Part shown: piece by piece, positions 14,877 through 20,272 of the stretch
Numbering within the stretch: position 1 is the stretch's first letter
Layout: every line of letters starts with the position of its first letter
DNA from: Prochlorococcus marinus str. MIT 9215
GTDB lineage: Bacteria; Cyanobacteriota; Cyanobacteriia; PCC-6307; Cyanobiaceae
Length of the DNA: 20,272 nucleotides
Direction: 5' to 3'
Assembly: GCA_949486985.1 (NCBI GenBank)
Contig: CATBLW010000005.1
Coordinates: forward strand, 1 to 20,272
The notes under the pieces: model-generated
Told to the model about the DNA's origin: nothing
Seen by the model: only the letters and a program-made list of their open reading frames with translations
The model's database searches: none
Translations under genes and position numbers: made by a program

Positions 14877-16868
14877 TCAGCTAGGTGAAGCTTGTTCGGC
14901 ATCTTCTGATGGATGAAAATAGGTCCAGACCTGTTCTGCAAGCGCTGTTCCAAGTCCTGGCACCTGACTGAGTTGATCAATGCTTGCCAGCTGAATGGCA
15001 TCGATTGATCGAAAATGAGCCAGCAGGTCTTTTACGCGTTTGGGGCCAAGGCCTGGGATATCACTCAAGCGTGAACGCTTCATGCGCTCCCCACGTTGCT
15101 GACGATGAAAATTCACAGCAAAGCGATGGGCTTCGTCTCGTAAACGCCTTAGTAAGGCAACTCCGAGTTGATCAGGTTCACTATCAAGTGGTTTTTGTGC
15201 TCCAGGCAAGAAGACTTCCTCGCGTTGTTTAGCAAGTGAACAAACAACTAAGTCTTCGTGTAGGTCAAGTTCACGAAGTGCTTCCATGACTGCGGAGAGT
15301 TGCCCTTTCCCTCCATCAATCATCACAACATCAGGCCAATCATTAAGGCCATTTGTATGAAGCGTACTACCACTACTTCTCCTAAGTTCCTCTAGATCTG
15401 CTCCCTCAGCTTTTACCATCGCCCAGCGTCTAAAGCGACGTCGCATGATCTCGGCCATCGCCATAAAATCATCGCTATGGCCAGATACGATGCTTGAGCT
15501 TTTGATTTTGTACTTGCGATAATGCTGCTTTGCTGGCAGCCCATCAATAAAAACAACCTGCGATGCAACGGCATCACTTCCTTGAATATGGCTAATATCA
15601 TAACCTTCAATTCGTCTGGGTTGTTTGGTAAGTTCAAGCAATTGGGCAAGATCTTCTGTTGCCAGAGCCTGGAGCTCCTGTCCCCGCTTTGCTCTTGATA
15701 ATTCAAATTCAGCATTACGCTCGACCAGCTCAATCAATTCAGCTTTTTGTTGCCGTTTTGGGCATTTAATCTGCACGCGACGGCCACGTTGTTCTGACAA
15801 CCATTCACCTAGCAATTGCTGTTGCGGAAGCTGATGTTGCACTAGCAATTCTGGAGGCACTTCAACTGAATCAATCTGGCTGTAATGTTCTTCAATGACG
15901 CGCTGCAATACTTCTCCATTTTCTTGCCTAGCAGCATCAGCTGTAAAGCCAAGTCGACCCACTAGCTTCCCAGCACGCATCTGGAATAGCTGTACAGAAG
16001 CAACATTCTCATCACTTGCTAGAGCTAGGACATCGCGATTTACAGTTGAATCAGGAATACTCATCTTCTGATCTTCTGTTAGCTGATCTATACCCTTAAT
16101 CTGGTCTCTTACTTTTGCAGCAGATTCAAAATCCATCCTTTCCGAATACCGGTACATCTGCTGGTTCAGAAGTTCATTAAGTTCATCACTTCTACCCTGA
16201 AATACCATGGCAACCTTCCTCAAGATATGGTGATAATCTTTAGAGCTTATTTTTTGCTGGCAGACTCCTGGACAACGTCCTATTGAAAAATTCAAGCAAG
16301 TTCGATCTTGATGTAATGGGCGAGGCCTTTGCCTTAGTGGAAAAACACGTTTGACCAGGAACAATGTTTTTCTTAGCAGACCTACATCAACATATGGACC
16401 ATAGAAACGGTCAAGCTGGCTACGCATACGGCGGCGCCTAGTTATAAATATACGCGGGTATGATTCACTCCATGTAATGCATAGATAGGGATACTTCTTG
16501 TCATCTTTAAGTAGAATATTAAAATGTGGCTGCTGGTTTTTAATCAGATTTGACTCAAGAACCAATGCCTCAGCTTCATTATCAGTAACGATAAATTCAA
16601 TCTCACAAACTTGTCGCACCATTAATCGGATACGAGGGCTTAGATCCTGGTTGCTACGGAAGTAACTCCTGACACGACTACGTAAACTTTTCGATTTCCC
16701 TACATAAAGCAAGCGATCATCTGTATCACGCATTAAGTAGCAGCCTGGTTCTGCAGGTATCTCTTTCAGTCTTTGCTCAAGTCGCTCTGGTTGCTTTAGA
16801 AGTGGCTCACCTTGCAATGGCGTCCCCAACGTCAAATCAACCGCCGTAATTCCAGCCTGTGGAAGCAA
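14877..16868 (-). CDS. uvrC: Excinuclease ABC subunit C
   Basis: A UvrC of up to 663 residues, the dual-incision nuclease of nucleotide excision repair. Domains in order are: GIY-YIG nuclease (about 38-115, CYLMRDTDDRLLYVGKSKSL); Cys-rich segment (191-203, CLNFSIGRCPGVC); UvrB-binding UVR region (about 235-270); RNase H-like nuclease with EGYDISHIQG (421-430), DGGKGQL (518-524) and HRFAV (581-585); and tandem helix-hairpin-helix repeats (about 600-650). No ATG exists before residue 46, inside the nuclease domain, so a TTG start is required. The longest reading (TTG at 16868) overlaps the flavin reductase gene by 32 nt. TTG codons at 16835 (2 nt past that gene's stop), 16829 and 16817 are alternatives. 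Exact start uncertain, function certain. Confidence 0.95.
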   Translation of the reverse strand: MLPQAGITAVDLTLGTPLQGEPLLKQPERLEQRLKEIPAEPGCYLMRDTDDRLLYVGKSKSLRSRVRSYFRSNQDLSPRIRLMVRQVCEIEFIVTDNEAEALVLESNLIKNQQPHFNILLKDDKKYPYLCITWSESYPRIFITRRRRMRSQLDRFYGPYVDVGLLRKTLFLVKRVFPLRQRPRPLHQDRTCLNFSIGRCPGVCQQKISSKDYHHILRKVAMVFQGRSDELNELLNQQMYRYSERMDFESAAKVRDQIKGIDQLTEDQKMSIPDSTVNRDVLALASDENVASVQLFQMRAGKLVGRLGFTADAARQENGEVLQRVIEEHYSQIDSVEVPPELLVQHQLPQQQLLGEWLSEQRGRRVQIKCPKRQQKAELIELVERNAEFELSRAKRGQELQALATEDLAQLLELTKQPRRIEGYDISHIQGSDAVASQVVFIDGLPAKQHYRKYKIKSSSIVSGHSDDFMAMAEIMRRRFRRWAMVKAEGADLEELRRSSGSTLHTNGLNDWPDVVMIDGGKGQLSAVMEALRELDLHEDLVVCSLAKQREEVFLPGAQKPLDSEPDQLGVALLRRLRDEAHRFAVNFHRQQRGERMKRSRLSDIPGLGPKRVKDLLAHFRSIDAIQLASIDQLSQVPGLGTALAEQVWTYFHPSEDAEQASPS

Positions 16869-17319
16869 GGTTTAAAGCTTCACCGTCTTGAATCAGGCGA
16901 GCACTCTTTACTTCTCCGACAAAGACGCTGTGGTCGCCATGTTTGACCTCCCCAACGATCACACATTCAAATCCACCGATGGCGTCATCCAGTAACGGCA
17001 GACCAAGCTCACCTTCGTGGAATGGAGCCGAATCAAATCGTCCGCCAACAGCTTTCTGAGGCTTGAAAAAGACAGCTGCCAGATCTTTCTGATCCTGCCT
17101 TAAAACGTTGAGTGAGAAGCGTCCAGTGCGTTCGATGATGCCGTGACTGTTGCTATCAGAACGAACAGCCATCACCACCAGTGGTGGTTCAAATGATCCT
17201 TGGGTTACCCAACTGGCCGTAAACCCATTCACTTCATCACCCTCTCTGACTCCACAGACAAAGAGTCCATGTGGAATCTTGCGAAGCAAGACCTTCTTGG
17301 CTTCAAGATCAAGTGGCAT
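16837..17319 (-). CDS. Flavin reductase domain protein (FMN-binding split barrel)
   Basis: A 160-residue flavin-reductase-like protein. It matches the FMN-binding split-barrel pattern: an N-terminal IPHGLFVCGVREGDEVNGFT, then ASWVTQGSFEPPLVVMAV, SNSHGIIERTGRFSLNVL, and a C-terminal HGDHSVFVGEVKSARL. The single domain suggests NAD(P)H:flavin reductase or haem/FMN-binding electron-transfer activity. It also resembles the C-terminal reductase module of cyanobacterial flavodiiron proteins, but stands alone here. It starts with ATG at 17319, is divergent from coaD (75 nt between starts), and its end overlaps the longest uvrC reading. It is first in the five-gene minus-strand run to 12996. The physiological substrate is unknown. 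Confidence 0.88.
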   Translation of the reverse strand: MPLDLEAKKVLLRKIPHGLFVCGVREGDEVNGFTASWVTQGSFEPPLVVMAVRSDSNSHGIIERTGRFSLNVLRQDQKDLAAVFFKPQKAVGGRFDSAPFHEGELGLPLLDDAIGGFECVIVGEVKHGDHSVFVGEVKSARLIQDGEALNLASTGWNYGG

Positions 17320-17394
17320 TGATTTTCATCTCTTGTTGAAAGACTCTAGGAAGCTTGCCAATGAATAGGATCCGCCAGTTCCTTCTGACCAATC

Positions 17395-17868
17395 ATGAGG
17401 GCTCTCTATCCCGGCAGCTTTGATCCACTGACCTTTGGGCATTTGGATCTTATTGAAAGGGGCTGCTCACTTTTCGGTGAGGTCATCGTGGCTGTGTTGG
17501 AAAATCCCAGCAAATCCGCCACATTTCCTTTGTCGCAAAGGCTGGATCAAATCAAGGCTGCGACGAAGCATCTCAATGGTGTTGAGGTCATTAGCTTTGA
17601 TGGCCTCACCGTCAATTGTGCCCATCAGACCAAAGCGGACTTGATCCTGCGCGGCTTAAGAGCGATGAGTGATTTTGAATATGAGTTGCAAATCGCTCAC
17701 ACGAACCGCACACTTGCGGCAGATTTTGAAACTGTTTTTCTTGCAACAGCAGCGCATCACAGCTTTCTAAGCAGTTCTGTGGTTAAGGAAGTGGCTCGTT
17801 TTGGCGGCAAAATTGATCACATGGTGCCTGAGGAGGTGGCGGAAGACCTGCGCACCCTTTTTAATTAA
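17395..17868 (+). CDS. coaD: Phosphopantetheine adenylyltransferase
   Basis: A 157-residue nucleotidyltransferase that converts 4'-phosphopantetheine and ATP to dephospho-CoA, the penultimate step of CoA synthesis. The family motifs are all present: YPGSFDPLTFGHLDLIERG with the T/F-x-G-H ATP-binding His18, LILRGLRAMSDFEYELQ, and the C-terminal FLSSSVVKEVA (equivalent of the ISSTxVRE motif). Length is normal. The ATG at 17395 is the only start that keeps the first beta strand; I see no clear Shine-Dalgarno before it. The next gene begins 19 nt after its stop on the same strand, so the two are probably cotranscribed. Confidence 0.97.
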   Translation: MRALYPGSFDPLTFGHLDLIERGCSLFGEVIVAVLENPSKSATFPLSQRLDQIKAATKHLNGVEVISFDGLTVNCAHQTKADLILRGLRAMSDFEYELQIAHTNRTLAADFETVFLATAAHHSFLSSSVVKEVARFGGKIDHMVPEEVAEDLRTLFN

Positions 17869-17887
17869 GAGATACTGCCCAATTGAA

Positions 17888-18829
17888 ATGAGTGAGGCCA
17901 GATTCACCGTTCTCGACCAGCTGGATCAACTGGAAGAGATCGTTCTGGAAGGAAGTCGAATTCCCTTCAGCGGGGGGCGCCTGGTTAATGAACAGGATGC
18001 TGTTGAGGTTATTGATTCGGTAAGAGAAGAACTTCCCAGCCAAGTCATTAAGGCAGATCAATTGCTTGAACAACGCGAGGAGTTCATCCGAAACTCGCGA
18101 CAACAGGCTGAAGAAATCGTTCAACAGGCCCATCAACAACGCGAGCAGTTGGTGAATGCCGCAGCTATACGCCAGGAAGCTGAACGACAGGTTGCTGAGC
18201 TTCGAGATCAAACCCGTCAACAATGCGAGCAGCTTTTACAGACAACGCGTCAGCAATCTGCCCAGATGGAGCAGGAGATGCAGTCAAAGCAAGCACAACT
18301 TGAACAACAATTTGCCAATCGACGTCAGCAACTCGAACAGGAAGCTCTGGAGCGACGTCAAAAGCTTGATCAAGAGGCCATTGAACTCAAACGACAATTC
18401 ACGGAACAGCATGAACGCAATCGCCAACAGACTTTGCAGGAACTAGAACAAATCCGTCTTGAAAGCTTGCGATTAAAGAAAGAAGCCCAGAACGAAGCAG
18501 AACGTCTCCATAACGACGCCCTTCAGTTCAGACAGCAGACCCAGCAGCAATGCGAATCAGCAATCCATCGCAGTCGACAAGAAGCTGCCAGTGTTCAAGA
18601 TGGAGCCAACCGCTACGCAGAGCAAACCCTTGGCGAACTTGAACAGAGGCTTAAAGAAATGGCTCAGGTTGTTCTAGCTGGACGGCAAGAACTCGTAAAA
18701 ATCCAGGCCATCCGTGGTCGGGAAGAGCAAATTCAATCTGGCCACAACGCCACCAAAACAAAAGCGGTACCAATCAACCGCGCTCGACGTGCTGCTGCAC
18801 GTTTAAACCAAATGAAGGACAAGGGCTGA
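17888..18829 (+). CDS. Long coiled-coil protein, DivIVA-like candidate
   Basis: A 313-residue protein. An N-terminal segment (about 1-50, MSEARFTVLDQLDQLEEIVL then GSRIPFSGGRLVNEQ) is followed by an almost unbroken Gln/Glu/Arg-rich coiled coil from about 52 to 275, and a basic tail (NRARRAAARLNQ). Within the coil, related units such as QQREQLV, QQCEQLL and RQQLEQE recur, visible in DNA as near-repeats around 18066, 18135 and 18218. I recall the N-terminal block as conserved in cyanobacteria, and the architecture resembles DivIVA-type or Cdv3-like division proteins; this is a weak assignment. The ATG at 17888 is chosen because upstream in-frame residues only translate the end of coaD in another frame. 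Its last 56 bp overlap the convergent carboxypeptidase gene. Confidence 0.85.
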   Translation: MSEARFTVLDQLDQLEEIVLEGSRIPFSGGRLVNEQDAVEVIDSVREELPSQVIKADQLLEQREEFIRNSRQQAEEIVQQAHQQREQLVNAAAIRQEAERQVAELRDQTRQQCEQLLQTTRQQSAQMEQEMQSKQAQLEQQFANRRQQLEQEALERRQKLDQEAIELKRQFTEQHERNRQQTLQELEQIRLESLRLKKEAQNEAERLHNDALQFRQQTQQQCESAIHRSRQEAASVQDGANRYAEQTLGELEQRLKEMAQVVLAGRQELVKIQAIRGREEQIQSGHNATKTKAVPINRARRAAARLNQMKDKG

Positions 18830-20111
18830 GTTGCTGGGTTGTCTTCAATAGTTCTCCGATCGTTGTATTGGGATCACTTGCTCCATTAGAAATCAAACTC
18901 ATGTAGCGGGGTCCAGCTTTGGTCTCAAGGATTCCGGAGATGGAACGCACACCACTCAATGTGCCTGATTTACCCCAGAAGCGACCTCTTAGAGACGATT
19001 CAAAAAAATATTTCCGGAGGGTACCGCGTTGGCCTGCAATCGCCATTGAGGCCTGGTAATAAGCAGCAAGTGGGTGATGACTCATTCGCATCAATAAGCT
19101 GGAGAGCGTCCTCGTGGAGACACGATTATTCCTAGATAAACCGCTGCCATCTGAAATTCTCAGGCCTGTGATTGGAAGGTTCTGAGCTTGCATCCACCGC
19201 ATCGCGGCCAAAGAAGCCTTTCTCATATCCCAACTGTTTGCAGCCTGTCTCAATAGGACTTCAGCAGTGAAATTATGGCTTTCTGTATTGGCAAGGCTTA
19301 GCAAGGCGTGCATTGGAGCGGAATTCTCCTGGTGCAGAACAACGTTTTGTTCAGGCAAGAAATTGTTTTGTTTTTGATTTAACAACAGAAATTTCGCTTG
19401 TCCTCCCTGGCGAGTGACTTCCTTGTCAAGCAGATTCTGCAAGCGAACAGCAGGATTTGAGACGGCCATCTCAAGAGCATTACTTGTCAGAGCCAAGCGC
19501 GTAATCGGCGCTCCATAGGCATAGGCCCGATCAGTGGGGTGCCAATCGGAGGGCCACCAAAGATGTCGTGGCTCTTCACGAATGACAAGTTGAACGATTT
19601 CGCCAGGTTGTTGAAAACGCGATCCACCCTGACCAAGGGCAACCATGGCAAAACGCTGGATCTGAGTAATTCCAAGATCAGGGTCTCCCTCGCCAGTTAT
19701 TTCGAGAACACCATCTGGACGACGCAGAAGTTTGGTTTGAAGTCTGAAATCAGGTCCAAGACGATCAAGAGCAAAGGCCGTCGTGATCAGCTTCTGATTT
19801 GACGCCGGAACACGTGCCACTTGTCCATTGATATCTGCCAGCAGCTGTCCATGAGAATCGACAACACTGACGCTCCAATCCGTTGAAGCCGTCCCTAACT
19901 GGGATTGAAGGCTCTTCTGCAGTTCTGGACAGATTCGATGGGTTTGAAGCTTGGGGAATCCCTGCCTCTCCACAGGCGGAGGGGGGGCAAGCAGAAGCGG
20001 CGACGCGTGGAGATCATTAGTGCTAAGGCCAATCAGTCCCAAACCAAGTGTTGTCGCGACAAGACAATTGATCTGTCGACAACAGCCATTGCCTTGGGGA
20101 AACGGCGTCAT
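18774..20111 (-). CDS. dacB: D-alanyl-D-alanine carboxypeptidase/endopeptidase, PBP4 type (peptidase S13)
   Basis: A 445-residue exported penicillin-binding protein that trims or cleaves peptidoglycan cross-links in the periplasm. A signal peptide is visible at residues about 13-36 (hydrophobic TTLGLGLIGLS, likely cut after LHA). The three active-site motifs are intact: S-x-x-K at Ser104-Lys107 (VPASNQKLIT), S-x-N at 326-328 within SDGSGLSRNN, and K-S-G at 381-383 (FWGKSGTLSGVRS). EITGEGDPDLG is also typical of the S13 family. The ATG at 20111 overlaps the TGA of the upstream gene (ATGA), suggesting translational coupling. The last 56 bp overlap the convergent coiled-coil gene, so the C-terminal residues (about QQHVERG) are encoded inside that gene. 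Confidence 0.94.
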   Translation of the reverse strand: MTPFPQGNGCCRQINCLVATTLGLGLIGLSTNDLHASPLLLAPPPPVERQGFPKLQTHRICPELQKSLQSQLGTASTDWSVSVVDSHGQLLADINGQVARVPASNQKLITTAFALDRLGPDFRLQTKLLRRPDGVLEITGEGDPDLGITQIQRFAMVALGQGGSRFQQPGEIVQLVIREEPRHLWWPSDWHPTDRAYAYGAPITRLALTSNALEMAVSNPAVRLQNLLDKEVTRQGGQAKFLLLNQKQNNFLPEQNVVLHQENSAPMHALLSLANTESHNFTAEVLLRQAANSWDMRKASLAAMRWMQAQNLPITGLRISDGSGLSRNNRVSTRTLSSLLMRMSHHPLAAYYQASMAIAGQRGTLRKYFFESSLRGRFWGKSGTLSGVRSISGILETKAGPRYMSLISNGASDPNTTIGELLKTTQQLSPCPSFGLNVQQHVERG

Positions 20112-20272
20112 TTGATCCTTACACCACTAACAATTCCATTGACTCGGTATGTAGAACCTTCAATTTCAACTGGTGTGCCGATCTTTAGGTTTGTGCCTGC
20201 AATAACAACACCTGTCTTGGAAACAGCGGCATCACCTTTAAGAATAAAACGCGCATCAAGGACGCTTTGTGA
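20108..20272 (-). CDS. DUF4330-like protein, C-terminal part (gene cut by window edge)
   Basis: The final 54 codons of a minus-strand gene are open to the window end. They read as beta-rich sequence with FILKGDAAVSKTGVVIAG, then LKIGTPVEIEGSTYRVNG and IVSGVRIK before TGA (20110-20108). The repeated pattern of an 'inherent/known value' strand followed by 'IGTPVELEG-YRV-G-I' resembles the C-terminus of cyanobacterial DUF4330 membrane-anchored proteins, as I remember that family; this should be treated as probable. The N-terminal part, where a membrane helix would be expected, is outside the window. The stop overlaps the carboxypeptidase ATG by 1 nt within ATGA, so the two genes are in one transcript. 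Confidence 0.65.
   Translation of the reverse strand, partial: SQSVLDARFILKGDAAVSKTGVVIAGTNLKIGTPVEIEGSTYRVNGIVSGVRIK

Noticed and set aside
1..20272. Mobile elements, phage genes, defence systems, CRISPR arrays or horizontally acquired islands
   Set aside because: No transposase, integrase, regular spaced repeats, tRNA-linked att site or abrupt compositional change was seen; the genes read as ordinary core cyanobacterial functions.

Overview
The window looks like a piece of a marine picocyanobacterial chromosome, most likely a higher-GC low-light Prochlorococcus or a close marine Synechococcus. This rests on several things: moderate GC, very tight packing, small proteins of a cyanobacterial type (a DUF4330-like C-terminus, an N-terminally conserved coiled-coil protein beside coaD), HemJ, CobN and cobalamin-dependent MetH. 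I see no mobile element, phage gene, CRISPR array, tRNA or rRNA. Species assignment is inference from recalled protein families, not a search.

Layout. (1) 28-213: a small plus-strand helical protein, tail to tail with a minus-strand run. (2) Minus-strand run read 3578 to 226: PhzF-like isomerase, SpoIID-domain lipoprotein, Ap4A phosphorylase, small alternative sigma factor. Its genes are separated by 2 nt, overlap by 11 nt, and are separated by 41 nt. (3) 3579-4494: the only loosely filled part. It holds one small acidic plus-strand protein (3881-4111) and two gene-free stretches; the one abutting metH carries several inverted repeats. (4) Minus-strand pair ilvE (9155-8235) then metH (8130-4495). 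(5) cobN on the plus strand, divergent from ilvE and ending at 12999. (6) Minus-strand run read 17319 to 12996: flavin reductase, uvrC, hemJ, PHP phosphoesterase, conserved hypothetical. It meets cobN head-on with interlocked stop codons inside one perfect 10-bp hairpin. (7) Plus-strand coaD and a long coiled-coil protein, divergent from the flavin reductase gene. (8) Minus-strand DUF4330-like partial gene and the PBP4-type carboxypeptidase gene, joined by an ATGA overlap. The carboxypeptidase gene overlaps the coiled-coil gene by 56 bp tail to tail.

Functionally these are mostly core housekeeping genes: corrinoid synthesis (CobN) close to a corrinoid-using enzyme (MetH), branched-chain amino acid synthesis, nucleotide excision repair, haem/chlorophyll synthesis, CoA synthesis, cell-wall maturation. 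I found no convincing new multi-gene system. The most noteworthy items are structural: the stop-codon hairpin at 12982-13005, the structured metH 3' flank, the compact SpoIID domain, the UvrC cysteine set, and several non-ATG starts with coding overlaps.
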